A stretch of DNA of 64,000 nt from Actinoplanes sp. DH11. Its GTDB lineage: Bacteria; Actinomycetota; Actinomycetes; Mycobacteriales; Micromonosporaceae. A program made the translations under genes and the position numbers. The DNA is taken from contig NZ_JAHWGU010000029.1 in the NCBI RefSeq assembly GCF_020873875.1, forward strand, positions 47,335 to 111,334. The letters are read 5' to 3'. Positions 34,201-43,177 of the stretch are shown here, one piece after another. Every line of letters begins with the position of its first letter. Position 1 is the first letter of the stretch. Under the pieces are notes generated by a model. That model made no database searches. It was not told the origin of the DNA and saw only the letters and a list, made by a program, of their open reading frames with translations.

Positions 34201-36987
34201 TCAGCGGTCCAGGAGCTGGGCCAGGTGCACCGCCGGGCGGTCCCGCAGGTCGGCGATCTGGGTGCGGCAGGAGAAGCCGTCGGCGAGCACGACCGCGTCC
34301 GGCGCCGCGTCCAGGGCCGGCAGCAGGTTCTGCTCGGCCACCGCCACCGAGACCTCGTAGTGCCCGATCTCGACGCCGAAGTTGCCGGCCAGGCCGCAGC
34401 AGCCGGCGAGGCGGCGGACGCTGGCGCCGGTCTCGGCGAGCAGGTCGGCGTCGCTCTTCCAGCCCAGGACGGCGTGGTGGTGGCAGTGCGGCTGGGCGAC
34501 CACGTCGACGCCGGTCAGGTCCGGCGGCGTCCAGCCGGGGGTCTGCGCGAGCAGTTCGGCGAGGGTGTGCACGGACTTCGCGACGATCGCGGCGTCCTCG
34601 TTGCCGGGCAGCAGTTCGTGCACGTCGGAGCGGAGCACGGCGGTGCAGGACGGTTCGATGCCGACGATCGGGATGCCCCGGCGGGCGTCGGCGGCTAGGG
34701 CCTGGACGGTACGGCCGAGGATCTTCTTGGCCGAGTCCAGCTGACCTGTGGTGATCCACGTCAGGCCGCAGCACACGGTGCCGGACGGGAGCTGTGGCTC
34801 GTACCCCGCCGCGCGCAGGACCCGTACCGTCGCCTCCGCCACCTCGGGTGAGAAGGCGTCGGAGAAGGAGTCCGCGAAGAGCACCACCGGGGTGCGGCCC
34901 TGCGCCGCGCCGGGGGTGAAGGTGCGCCGGAAGGGGCGCCGCGCGAAGGCGGGCACGCTGCGCCGCCGGTCGACGCCGGCGGCCCAGAGCGCGAGCCGGC
35001 GGATGCCGGGCAGCCGGGTGCCGAGGTTGGCCAGGCGTGGCACCCAGCCGGCGAACCGGGCCAGCAGCGGGAGCCGGCCGAGCGTGTAGTGCGACCGCGG
35101 CCGCAGCCGCCCCCGGTAGGTCTGGTGCAGCACCTCGGACTTGTAGGTGGCCATGTCGATGCCGGTCGGGCAGTCCGACGCGCAGCCCTTGCAGGCCAGG
35201 CAGAGGTCCATTGCGTCGTGCACGGACGGGTGCGCGAACGGCAGCTCGCCGCGGACCACCTCCTGCAGCACCCGAGCCCGCCCGCGGGTGGAGTCCTTCT
35301 CCTCCCGGGTGGCCAGGAAGCTGGGGCACATCACCCCGCCTGCGGCGGAGTTGTCGGCACGGCATTTTCCGACACCGGTGCAGCGGTGTACGGCCCGAGC
35401 GAGGTCCCCGTCGTCGTGCGGATAGGCCATCGCCAGGTGTTTGACGGGGAAGCGTCCCGCGGCCCGCACGTCGGCATCGACCGGGTCCGGGTCGACGAGC
35501 ACGCCGGGGTTGAGCAGGTTGCCCGGGTCGAAGGCGTGCTTGATGCCGCGGAACAGGGCGATCGCGTCCGCCGAGTACATGTGCGGCAGCAGCTCGGAGC
35601 GGGCCCGGCCGTCGCCGTGCTCGCCGGAGAGGGAACCGCCGAACTCGCCGACCAGTTTCGCCGCGTCGGTCAGGAACGCGCGCATCACCGCCGTACCGTC
35701 CGGCTGGTCCAGCGGCAGGTCCAGGCGTACGTGCATGCAACCGTCCCCGAAGTGCCCGAACGGCGCCGAGGTCATGCCGTACGCGCTGACCAGTTCGTCG
35801 AAGCGGGCCAGGTAGGCGCCCAGCTTCTCCGGCGGCACCGCCGCGTCCTCCCAGCCCGGCCAGGCCGGCTTGTCCGAGGGTGCGCGCCCGGCCAGGCCGG
35901 CGCCGTCCTCACGGATGCGCCACAGCCGGGCCTGGGTGGCCGGGTCCTCGACGACCAGGGCGTCGTCGGCGATGCCGTCGGCGGCCAGTTTCTGGGCCCG
36001 GGCCACCACCTCGCCCTGGTCGTCGCCGGCCAGTTCGACGAAGAGCCAGGCCCCGCCGCGCGGCAGCGGCGGCACCGCGTCCGGGCCGCGGCGGGCGCGC
36101 AGCACGTCGAGCAGCCGGGAGTCGAGGCCCTCGCAGGAGGTGGGTCCGTGCGCGACCACGGCCGGGGACGCCTGGCCGGCGGCGACGATGTCGCGGAAGC
36201 CGAGGACCACGACGACCCGCACGGTGGCGTCGGTGACCAGTTTGACGGTCGCCCGGGTGATCACGGCGAGGGTGCCCTCGGAGCCGACCAGGGCCTGGGT
36301 GAGGTCGAAGCGCTCGGGGAGCAGGTGGTGCGCGGCGTAACCGGAGACCTGCCGGCCGAACCTGTCGAACTCGGTGCGCGCGGTGGCCAGGTGGGCGCTC
36401 ATCACGTCCTTGACGCCGGCGATCACCGAGTCGGCGCCGTGCACGCCGTCCGGGCCGGTGGTCAGTTTCTCGCCGGCCGCGGTGAGCAGGTCGAGGGCGG
36501 CGACGTTGTCGGAGGTCCGCCCGTACGCCAGGGACCGCGACCCGCACGCGTTGTTGCCGATCATCCCGCCGATGGTGCAGCGCGGATGCGTCGACGGGTC
36601 GGGCCCGAACCGCACGCCGTGCTTCACGGCCGCCTTCTGCAGCACGGCGTGCACGGTGCCGGGTTCGACCACGGCTGTCCGGGCGTCGGGGTCGATCTCG
36701 AGGACCCGGTTGAGGTGCCGGGAGAAGTCGAGCACGATGCCCCGGCCGACGGCGTTGCCGGCCACCGACGTGCCGGCGCCGCGCGAGGTCAGCGGCACCC
36801 CGGTCTCGCGGGCGACGGCGAGCGCGGCGGCCACCTCGTCGACGTGCCGGGGGCGGACCACGGCCAGCGGCGGGATCCGGTAGAGCGAGGCGTCGGACGC
36901 ATACATCCCCCGGGTGCCGGCGTCGGCACGCACCTCGAGCCCGGCCCGCTGCAGGGCGCCCACCACGTCGTTCGGCTTCTCGCTCAT
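34201..36987 (-). CDS. FAD-linked dehydrogenase with Fe-S domain (D-lactate/glycolate type)
   Basis: A 928-residue fused dehydrogenase oxidising a 2-hydroxy acid such as D-lactate. The N-terminal PCMH flavin domain has PLTSRGAGTSVAGNAVGRGIVLD and GGMIGNNACGSRSLAYG. The cap domain has the active-site stretch FGHFGDGCMHVR and SGEHGDGRARS. The C-terminal part carries 4Fe-4S ligands in CTGVGKC and CLACKGCASDCPTG, and two CCG-type motifs (CCGLTW, CCGLAGNFG). It combines the roles of GlcD and GlcF. The start is ATG 36987 or 36996, on top of the GntR operator; no ribosome site is visible, so a leaderless transcript is possible. Confidence 0.93.
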   Translation of the reverse strand: MSEKPNDVVGALQRAGLEVRADAGTRGMYASDASLYRIPPLAVVRPRHVDEVAAALAVARETGVPLTSRGAGTSVAGNAVGRGIVLDFSRHLNRVLEIDPDARTAVVEPGTVHAVLQKAAVKHGVRFGPDPSTHPRCTIGGMIGNNACGSRSLAYGRTSDNVAALDLLTAAGEKLTTGPDGVHGADSVIAGVKDVMSAHLATARTEFDRFGRQVSGYAAHHLLPERFDLTQALVGSEGTLAVITRATVKLVTDATVRVVVVLGFRDIVAAGQASPAVVAHGPTSCEGLDSRLLDVLRARRGPDAVPPLPRGGAWLFVELAGDDQGEVVARAQKLAADGIADDALVVEDPATQARLWRIREDGAGLAGRAPSDKPAWPGWEDAAVPPEKLGAYLARFDELVSAYGMTSAPFGHFGDGCMHVRLDLPLDQPDGTAVMRAFLTDAAKLVGEFGGSLSGEHGDGRARSELLPHMYSADAIALFRGIKHAFDPGNLLNPGVLVDPDPVDADVRAAGRFPVKHLAMAYPHDDGDLARAVHRCTGVGKCRADNSAAGGVMCPSFLATREEKDSTRGRARVLQEVVRGELPFAHPSVHDAMDLCLACKGCASDCPTGIDMATYKSEVLHQTYRGRLRPRSHYTLGRLPLLARFAGWVPRLANLGTRLPGIRRLALWAAGVDRRRSVPAFARRPFRRTFTPGAAQGRTPVVLFADSFSDAFSPEVAEATVRVLRAAGYEPQLPSGTVCCGLTWITTGQLDSAKKILGRTVQALAADARRGIPIVGIEPSCTAVLRSDVHELLPGNEDAAIVAKSVHTLAELLAQTPGWTPPDLTGVDVVAQPHCHHHAVLGWKSDADLLAETGASVRRLAGCCGLAGNFGVEIGHYEVSVAVAEQNLLPALDAAPDAVVLADGFSCRTQIADLRDRPAVHLAQLLDR

Positions 36988-36989
36988 GG

Positions 36990-37001
36990 GTAACATGTTA
37001 C
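36990..37001. promoter_or_regulatory. GntR-type operator overlapping two start codons
   Basis: The perfect 12-bp palindrome GTAACATGTTAC has the GT...AC ends typical of FadR-subfamily GntR sites. It contains the ATG of the GntR gene on one strand and an ATG of the dehydrogenase on the other. Binding here would block both. Confidence 0.65.
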
Positions 37002-37735
37002 TCGTGCCTCGTCTCGCGCCGCCGGATGCCCCCTCCCCCGCCTCCTCGACCGCCGGGCCGCCCGACGCGTCGCCCCCCGCACTTGCCTTGCCGCCGGATG
37101 CGCCGTCCCTCGCTGACGGCGTCGCGCAGGCCGTGCGTGACGGTGTCGCCGCCGGGCAGCTCAGGCCCGGCACGACGTACTCGGTCTACCAGCTCGCCGA
37201 CCTGCTGGGCGTCTCCCGCAGCCCGGTCCGCGAGGGCCTGCTGCGCCTGGCCGAGGCCGGCCTGGTCGAGATCCGGCGCAACCGCGGCTTCCGGGTCCTG
37301 CCACCGCAGGCCGACGACATCGAGGAGATCATCGGCATTCGCCTGGCCCTGGAACCGCCCGCCGCCCGGCACGCCGCCGAACACGGCACCGACGAGCAGC
37401 ACGCCACCATCCGCGCCGCCCTGACAGCCATGGCGGCCGCTGCCGCGCGCGGCGACGACACCGCGTTCTGGCCGGCCGACCGCACCCTGCACGACCTGCT
37501 GCTGCGCGCCGCCGGCCGACCCCGCACCGCGGCCATCGTGGAGCGGCTGCGCACCACCACGGCCCTGCTCGGCCACCCCACCACCGCCAGCGGCCGCACC
37601 CTGCCCGAAATCCACGCCGAGCACGAGCCGGTCGTCACCGCCGTGCTGGCCCGCGACGGCGCCGCGGCCGAGACGGCCATGCGCACCCACCTCGAATCCA
37701 CCCGGAACCTGCTGGTGGCGAACCTGCCGCACTGA
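36995..37735 (+). CDS. GntR family regulator (FadR/FCD subgroup)
   Basis: A 246-residue repressor-type protein. After a low-complexity Pro/Ala N-terminus, the winged helix reads GQLRPGTTYSVYQLADLLGVSRSPVREGLLRLAEAGLVEIRRNRGFRV. The FCD ligand domain follows, with the metal-ligand histidines in RTLHDLLLRAAG and EIHAEHEPVVTAV. FCD regulators commonly sense lactate or other organic acids, matching the divergent hydroxy-acid dehydrogenase. The start is ATG 36995 or GTG 37004; neither has a clear ribosome site, and the N-terminal 25 residues may be untranslated. Confidence 0.92.
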   Translation: MLLVPRLAPPDAPSPASSTAGPPDASPPALALPPDAPSLADGVAQAVRDGVAAGQLRPGTTYSVYQLADLLGVSRSPVREGLLRLAEAGLVEIRRNRGFRVLPPQADDIEEIIGIRLALEPPAARHAAEHGTDEQHATIRAALTAMAAAAARGDDTAFWPADRTLHDLLLRAAGRPRTAAIVERLRTTTALLGHPTTASGRTLPEIHAEHEPVVTAVLARDGAAAETAMRTHLESTRNLLVANLPH

Positions 37736-37800
37736 TATTTGTCGATGCGATAGGCCGTACGGGTCAGCGGGATCACCTCCGCTGCGGGCAGAATGCGACC

Positions 37801-37998
37801 ATGCCGCGGCTACGCCTGATGGGCGCCCACGAGATCCGGGTCCGATTGGGCGGGATCTCCCGCCAGCGCATCTACAAGATCACCTCGCGGGCCGACTTCC
37901 CCGAACCGGTCGCCGACCTGCGCCAGGGCAAGATCTGGCTGACCAAGGACGTGGAGGCCTGGATCCGCAAGCGCCGCCCCTACCTCAACGACACCTGA
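37801..37998 (+). CDS. AlpA/excisionase-like helix-turn-helix protein
   Basis: A 65-residue DNA-binding protein with the MerR-like helix-turn-helix of AlpA and excisionases: MGAHEIRVRLGGISRQRIYKITSRADFPEPV, then KIWLTKDVEAWIRKRRP. Such proteins regulate mobile elements or small operons, but no integrase lies nearby. It is 65 bases downstream of the GntR gene. Confidence 0.75.
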   Translation: MPRLRLMGAHEIRVRLGGISRQRIYKITSRADFPEPVADLRQGKIWLTKDVEAWIRKRRPYLNDT

Positions 37999-38241
37999 CC
38001 GCGCGCCGCCCGCAGAGGCGGCCGGCGCGTCCCGATCAGCGGCGCCGCAGCCCGAGCACGCGAGCCATCTCTGGTCACACCGCACACAACCCGCCGCAGC
38101 TTGACATTCAAGAAAGCTTGGGTGTCTGACGCCCTGACGTCCGCATTCGCCTCGAGCCCCTGAACCCCGCTGGGCAAGGCGCCGTCCACCGCCCGTCCGG
38201 CACGTCGCTGCGGCGGCCGCGAGATGGGCGCGGCGTGGCCT

Positions 38242-38318
38242 TGTTGATCTGCTAGCGATGCGAAATCGCGGTTTCAAGGCCATGATCACCGCGATTTCGT
38301 AGCGCTAGCCGATCAACA
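38242..38318. repeat. 77-bp interspersed palindromic repeat, copy 3
   Basis: The same hairpin element, oriented as copy 2, with a few substitutions in the loop and right arm (GCCGATCAACA). It fills part of the 355-base gap between the AlpA-like gene and the AlkD-like gene; the rest of that gap shows no gene. Confidence 0.9.
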
Positions 38319-38354
38319 TCTCGGCGTGTCCGGTGCCGCCGAGGGCTGTGGCGG

Positions 38355-39020
38355 TCAGGAAGCCGGGTCGAGGTGCGTGCGTGCCACCCGCAGCGTCGGG
38401 CGCGTCATCCGATCGCCGTGCTCAGTGAGGAAGGCGGACAGCCGCTCCGGGTCCACCTTGCCCACATCGCGCAGGGCGGTGCCGACCGACTTCAGGATCA
38501 GCGGCTCGGGGTCGGCGAGCAGGCGCTCGGAGATGGCCAGCGCGTCGTCCACCTCGTTGTTGCGGATCAGGAAGAAGGTCGCGGTGATCGCGGTCCGGCG
38601 GCGCCAGCGGTCCGGGGACGCGGCGAGTTCGTACAGCGGGTCCCGGGGTTTGTCGAGCAGATACCAGCCGACCACCCGCGGGGCGGCCCGGTCGACCAGG
38701 TCCCAGTTGTCGATCCGGTCGTGGTTGTCGAGGTAGGTGTCGTAGAGCGCGCGCCGGTCGGCGTCCGGGCGGCGCGCCTTGAAGTCGAGGACGCTCACGG
38801 CACCGACGCGGGCCTCGTAGTACGAATTCTCCAGCAGGCGTACCACCTCGGACAGCGGCGCCTGGGTGAAAGCCCGCGCGGTGTCAAAGGTGACCTTCAT
38901 CCGGACGCCCATCACCTGCGTGTCGGGGCCGGTGTGCAGATATCGCTGGATCTTGGCGCGTTCCGCTTCGTTGCCGTGCGGGCGGAGGATGTCGAGAAAG
39001 GACTCGGCAGTCAGGGACAC
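38355..39020 (-). CDS. AlkD-like DNA alkylation repair protein
   Basis: A 221-residue all-helical protein of the AlkD/DNA_alkylation family, DNA glycosylases that excise bulky or cationic alkylated bases using HEAT-like repeats. Family landmarks: YYEARVGAVSVLDF, the DNWDLVD loop with the catalytic-site aspartate, RRTAITATFFLIRNNE and LKSVGTALRDVG. Length fits the family. GTG start. It stands alone on the minus strand. Confidence 0.88.
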   Translation of the reverse strand: MSLTAESFLDILRPHGNEAERAKIQRYLHTGPDTQVMGVRMKVTFDTARAFTQAPLSEVVRLLENSYYEARVGAVSVLDFKARRPDADRRALYDTYLDNHDRIDNWDLVDRAAPRVVGWYLLDKPRDPLYELAASPDRWRRRTAITATFFLIRNNEVDDALAISERLLADPEPLILKSVGTALRDVGKVDPERLSAFLTEHGDRMTRPTLRVARTHLDPAS

Positions 39021-39202
39021 CCCGGCATGCTAACGGGAATCAGCCGGGCGGAGGCGGGCACTCGAGCACGGCGATCGGCGAGAGCTCTCTCGTTGGCCTG
39101 CGCCCAGGACATCCAGGCGTGGAGGAACTCCGTTTGCTGCTGCTCGGTCAGGTCGGCCTTGCCGGCCTCATCAGCCGCACCGTTGAAGAGTGCCAGGAAT
39201 CT
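39011..39202 (-). pseudogene. YCII-like domain protein remnant
   Basis: The reverse strand reads RFLALFNGAADEAGKADLTE then QQQTEFLHAWMSWAQANERALAD, which resembles the N-terminal half of YCII-related proteins. There is no start codon before it, and the second half is missing, so it looks like a decayed fragment. It overlaps the AlkD-like start by 10 bases. Confidence 0.35.
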
Positions 39203-39252
39203 GCCCGCCTCCGCAGGCTACCGCTGTACGGCGAGACGGTTCCCGGGCGACG

Positions 39253-39933
39253 CTAGCTGACCGCCGGTGCGATCGGGTAGCCGGTCGCGGCCACCTCCGT
39301 GCGGACCGCGGCGAGGCTCGACTCCGGGTTCAGCGCCCGGACCACGTCGTCGGTGAGCGGTCGCAGCGCCGCGACATGCGCCACCGCGTCCCGGTCGATC
39401 TCGGTCTCGTAGTAGTCACTGGCGAAGTCAACGTACTCGTCGACGATATCGGCGCACAGGATGCTGAGCCGGTCAGTACCGTCCGGGCTGATGTCGTAGG
39501 GGCCGCGGGACGGCGGGAACGTGATGCCGACGCCGGCGTGCCAGCGGTCGTCGGTGGTCCGCCGCCACAGCACCGCTGTCGCGATCAGGTCGTCGCCGTC
39601 GCAGAACGCCGGCTCGGTGACGTGTCGGTCGAATTCCGGCGGCAACCCGTCGAGCAGTCCCGGCCAGAGCGCCGATCCGTCACTGGCGGCATGGGGCGAC
39701 ATCGCCGACTCGTGGTCGAACAGCCGGATGAACACACCCACCTCGCTGAAGACAATGGTGTACTCGTCGCCGCCACCGTTGCTCATCAGCGCTGCTTCGT
39801 CGTCACCCCAGGCGGTGTAGCTGTAGTACTCGTAACCGGTACCCTGGATCAGCTCCAGAACGGCCAAGGCCCGGCACCGGTCACGCAGCACCGGAACCGA
39901 GGGCAGCCGGCCGACAATGTCGTAGACGTTCAC
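39253..39933 (-). CDS. Hypothetical acidic protein
   Basis: A 226-residue, Asp/Glu-rich soluble protein I do not recognise. It has aromatic stretches (YEYYSYTAWGDDEAALMSNG, VFIRLFDHESAMSPH) and no membrane helix or signal peptide. The GTG start has AAGG upstream. Proteins of this look are common single genes in actinomycetes, often near SMI1/KNR4-type immunity proteins, but I cannot assign that here. Confidence 0.65.
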   Translation of the reverse strand: MNVYDIVGRLPSVPVLRDRCRALAVLELIQGTGYEYYSYTAWGDDEAALMSNGGGDEYTIVFSEVGVFIRLFDHESAMSPHAASDGSALWPGLLDGLPPEFDRHVTEPAFCDGDDLIATAVLWRRTTDDRWHAGVGITFPPSRGPYDISPDGTDRLSILCADIVDEYVDFASDYYETEIDRDAVAHVAALRPLTDDVVRALNPESSLAAVRTEVAATGYPIAPAVS

Positions 39934-40427
39934 CGGATGACCTTACGAGCCCCACCGTCACCCGCCCCGAGCCGACCCGCCGCACCCGCCGACGGACGCC
40001 CCGCGCATCGTGCCGGACGCCCGGCGACAACGCCCGGCGCGCCGGCCGTGCGGGAGACGACGTGCCGAGCAGCGGTGATCGCTTGGCGAGAACCTCACGA
40101 AAAAGCTCACGCTGCACAGCGCTATTTGAGCTGCGTAGGCGCACTCTTCGACGCTGTTCGTGGAGCACTCCTGTTGGTACGTAGTCCGATCAAGCCGCTG
40201 AGCACGACAAACACAGCTTCGTCCTGCTCAGCCGCCGTCGTCCGACGCCGCTGAACGCCGGTCGGCGCTGTTCGGCGCTGCTGTTTTCAACCCCGCCTGC
40301 TCATCATCCAATCTTTAGTTCGGGAGCCAGCGCCGCTGCGCGCAGCCGCGGCGCAGGCAGCCGCCGATCGGTTGAACGTGCCAGTAGAGGTTTCCCGCTT
40401 CGACGTTCCATTGCCTAAGATCAAAAC
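39934..40427. other. Gene-free region, lower GC
   Basis: About 490 bases with no convincing reading frame. GC content falls from about 40080 onward, with stretches such as ACGAAAAAGCTC and AATCTTTAGTTC. Short direct echoes of CGCTGTTC/CGGCGCTG occur near 40150-40290. It may carry the promoter of the membrane protein that follows and marks the left side of a patch of atypical genes. Confidence 0.5.
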
Positions 40428-41018
40428 ATGGCGAGCGCAAATATGGAGTTCTACTGGGCAGTCCATGGCGCAGCGTGGCTTTCGGCGGTGCTCTCCGCCG
40501 GGGCGCTCTTCGCCACTCTGTGGGTGCTTGGTTTCCGCGAGAGGACGGAGCGAAGGGAAGCGCAGGCCAGAAGAGTAAGCGCTTGGGTCACCAGCGTGGA
40601 AGAGTTAAGGCCTAGGAATGAGCATGGCGCATTGGTAGGCCTAGGCGGAGGGCTTCGAGGAAAGAGCATCCAGCTGACTGTGCACAACGGCAGTGATGAG
40701 CCTGTCTACGACTTCGTTCCAACGATCTGGTTGACATATGCCGAAGATTCGGGTCGACACACCCGCGAGTCCGTCCTTATTCCGCCCGGCGACTCGACAT
40801 TATGGGTGGACGGCGTGGAACTGTCCCAAGGCGGATTAGCTGATTACCCCTGGGTTGACATTCAGTTCCGGGATGCCAAGAGCCAAAAATGGCGCCGAGG
40901 CCACGACGGATCGTTCGGCCAGATAGATAGAAAGCTCAGCTGGGGGTTGGCTCACTCGGCTATCTTGATCGGTCTCTTCGGCGTAATTCTTGCCTCAATT
41001 TCGCTCGTATTAAACTAG
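40428..41018 (+). CDS. Two-helix membrane protein, atypical composition
   Basis: A 196-residue protein with an N-terminal membrane helix (AAWLSAVLSAGALFATLWVLGF), a soluble central domain rich in beta-type sequence (SIQLTVHNGSDEPVYDF, RESVLIPPGDSTLWVDG) and a C-terminal helix (SAILIGLFGVILASISLVL). I recognise no family. GC content is visibly lower than in neighbouring genes, with more A/T in third positions, suggesting recent transfer. Confidence 0.7.
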   Translation: MASANMEFYWAVHGAAWLSAVLSAGALFATLWVLGFRERTERREAQARRVSAWVTSVEELRPRNEHGALVGLGGGLRGKSIQLTVHNGSDEPVYDFVPTIWLTYAEDSGRHTRESVLIPPGDSTLWVDGVELSQGGLADYPWVDIQFRDAKSQKWRRGHDGSFGQIDRKLSWGLAHSAILIGLFGVILASISLVLN

Positions 41019-41130
41019 GCGGAAGGACATCGAGCCGCGATTGCGCGGGGTATCATGCGATTAACTTCTTAATCGTACTGTTCTGCCGCCGGCCGGGCAC
41101 TCGACAGCGTTGCAGTCTCGCTGACGGGTT

Positions 41131-41676
41131 ATGTTCTCGTGGATGACCATCCGTGAGGACCGCCCGCTGCTCTACCTGGATGTCGATGGCCCGTTGATCC
41201 CCTTCCGCGCCCGGCTCCCCGGGCATGGGCCCCTCTTCGGCGCCGCCACGATGGCTGCGGAGGCTTCGGGTAATCCGCTGGTAGAGCGCCTTAACCCAGC
41301 GGACGGACGCAGATTGCTGGCACTGGGATGCCAGCTGGTATGGGCTACGACCTGGATGGCCGACGCAAACGAAGTCGTCGCGCCTCGACTCGGACTGCCG
41401 GAACTGCCTGTCGTCGACTTCCCAGAGGACGACAGCCTCGAGTGCGGCCTGCACTGGAAGACGAAGCCTCTCGCCCAGCAAGCCGGTGACCGCCCGTTCA
41501 TCTGGCTCGACGACGAGATCACCGACACCGACCGGCGATGGGTCCAGACCCATCACCAAGGGCCGGCTCTACTGCACCGCGTCGACCCACTCGTCGGTCT
41601 CACCGACGCCGACTTCGCCGCGATCCACCGGTGGCTCACAGCCACAGCAGCGGCTCAAGAGTCACCTCTCATGTAG
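41131..41676 (+). CDS. HAD-like hydrolase (Swiss Army Knife RNA-repair type)
   Basis: A 181-residue haloacid-dehalogenase-fold protein. Motif I is LLYLDVDGPLIP with the nucleophilic aspartate, a threonine follows in WATTW, and the metal-binding acids are in FIWLDDE. This pattern matches the HAD group found in actinobacterial RNA-repair proteins and as free-standing domains; a 5'-nucleotide phosphatase activity is inferred. The start may be 41131 or ATG 41143. Confidence 0.75.
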   Translation: MFSWMTIREDRPLLYLDVDGPLIPFRARLPGHGPLFGAATMAAEASGNPLVERLNPADGRRLLALGCQLVWATTWMADANEVVAPRLGLPELPVVDFPEDDSLECGLHWKTKPLAQQAGDRPFIWLDDEITDTDRRWVQTHHQGPALLHRVDPLVGLTDADFAAIHRWLTATAAAQESPLM

Positions 41677-41779
41677 CCGCCGAGAAGGCTGGTGATGTCG
41701 CCGCCCGGGCTCTGCGGGTGGATGTCGATCCGTCCGCCGTTGGCGAAGAACGCGGCCGAGATGGGGAGGTCGGCAAGCG

Positions 41780-42210
41780 ATGGGCACGTGGGGCGTCGGG
41801 CAGTTCGACAACGACGACGCTGCCGACTTCGCCGGCGACCTTGACGATGCGCCGGCGCACGTCCGCATCGAGATGATCGGCGCGGTCCTCGAACGCGTCG
41901 CCGACCCAGCCACCGACGACTCCCGGCTCTCCGACGCCCCGCGCGCCGTCGCCGCAGCTGCCCTGATTGCAGCCCCGTGCCCGAACGGTGCCCCGTCCAC
42001 CCCGGCTACGGCCCGAGTACGCCCATGCCGCGGTTCCCTACGTACCTGCGGGAACTCGCCTTCAAGACCTTGGACCGCCTGATTGCGAAGCCGACATGGC
42101 TTGCTGAAGCTTGGAGCGACAGCCCCGACGGTCCCGAATGGCGCCGGACCGTTTCGGGCCTCCGGGCCGTTCTGGACCCACCACAGCAAGAAGCACTCTT
42201 TGTTCTTTGA
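41780..42210 (+). pseudogene. DUF4259 protein, frameshifted
   Basis: The frame from ATG 41780 (MGTWGVGQFDNDDAADFAGD) is the DUF4259 N-terminus and runs to AAALIAAPCPNG. The family's second half (HPGYGPSTPMPRFPTYLREL, TPDGPEWRR-like SDSPDGPEWRRT, LRAVLDPP) is in the next frame, ending at 42210. One missing C in the run at 41991-41994 explains the shift. The rest is intact, so this is either a very recent mutation or a sequencing error. Function of the family is unknown. Confidence 0.8.
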
Positions 42211-42257
42211 ACGGGCGCGGCGACGCACTGTTCTGCCGCTTTCGCTCGTCGGGCAGG

Positions 42258-42586
42258 TCACTCTTGGTCAAGCTCGGGGTACCCTTCCGGCTCGTCGAAG
42301 GCGAGAATCAGTCGGCTCTGGTAAGCGCCTCCACGCGAGCGTTCCGACCGCGGCGGACTGGCCGGCTCGACGTCCTGCGTCCAGACCTTCACTGCCCGGA
42401 AGCTGAACCCGTCCTGCTCGGCAGCCTCGGCCCGGAACCATACGTGCTGGCCTGCTGCGAGTTGCCGGAAACCGCCCGTCTCCACCGCCGGGAAATGCAC
42501 CCAGCAACCGCCTGGGACGGCTGGTCCGTCAATGACCCCCAGCCCTCGTCCATGTGAAATTCACGTACAACACCGCCGTCGGCCAT
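42258..42586 (-). pseudogene. Cold-shock-like domain protein, frameshifted
   Basis: From ATG 42586 the frame reads GVVREFHMDEGWG, the first strands of a cold-shock-type OB fold. Adding one base to the C run at 42536-42540 (G run on the coding strand) continues it as VIDGPAVPGGCWVHFPAV, GQHVWFRAEAAEQDGFSFRAV and a tail ending EPEGYPELDQE. The restored protein would be about 109 residues and bind single-stranded nucleic acid. No ribosome site is obvious. As with DUF4259 next door, the damage is one base in a homopolymer. Confidence 0.7.
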
Positions 42587-42625
42587 GGCGCCAGTCTGCA
42601 CGATCGCGGCCTTCGGCTGCATGCC

Positions 42626-43096
42626 ATGATCGCGGACGTGACGATCGATCAGCCGTGGTTCATCGGAAGCTGGACAAGCGTGGTCGACCGGCCGACAGTA
42701 GTTGACGAGGCCATTTCGCGGAACGACGAATACGCGGGTGTCGCTCTGCTCGCTTTGGTGCTCAACCACCCAGAACCCGGAGTTGTGCTTCCGCGAATCA
42801 AGCAGGCGCTGACATCGCGCAGCGTTCAAACCCGGACAAACGCCTTGCAGTCATTGGGCCATTACGCTCGCCTGCACGGGTCGATCGACGGCGAGTTGGT
42901 GAGGCTATTGCGGTGCGCCTTGCGGGATCGGACTTCACTGCACCGCTCCCAGATCCGAGGTTATGCATTCCACGCCGCAAGTGACGTCGGCATGTTCGTA
43001 AGACGACGGGACCTGCCCCGGTGGATGCGCCGACGCTTTGCGGGGCCACGTCGCCCGATCAGCCGATTACATCGCGAGGGTCCTGCAGGAGACTGA
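42626..43096 (+). CDS. HEAT-like small protein, unknown
   Basis: A protein of about 156 residues, helical, with two repeat-like pairs (EYAGVALLALVLNHPEPGVVLPRIKQAL and QTRTNALQSLGHYARLHGSIDGELVRLL). I recognise no specific family; similar proteins occur near toxin-immunity genes. Start is uncertain: ATG 42626 avoids overlap with the divergent cold-shock-like gene, while ATG 42554 overlaps it. Confidence 0.5.
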   Translation: MIADVTIDQPWFIGSWTSVVDRPTVVDEAISRNDEYAGVALLALVLNHPEPGVVLPRIKQALTSRSVQTRTNALQSLGHYARLHGSIDGELVRLLRCALRDRTSLHRSQIRGYAFHAASDVGMFVRRRDLPRWMRRRFAGPRRPISRLHREGPAGD

Positions 43097-43177
43097 CCGG
43101 CGTGATGTCGTGTCGATGACAGTGCGCCTGGGCATGTCGGTGTGCGGGAGTCGTCCCGGCGAGGCCGCATCTTGCGG

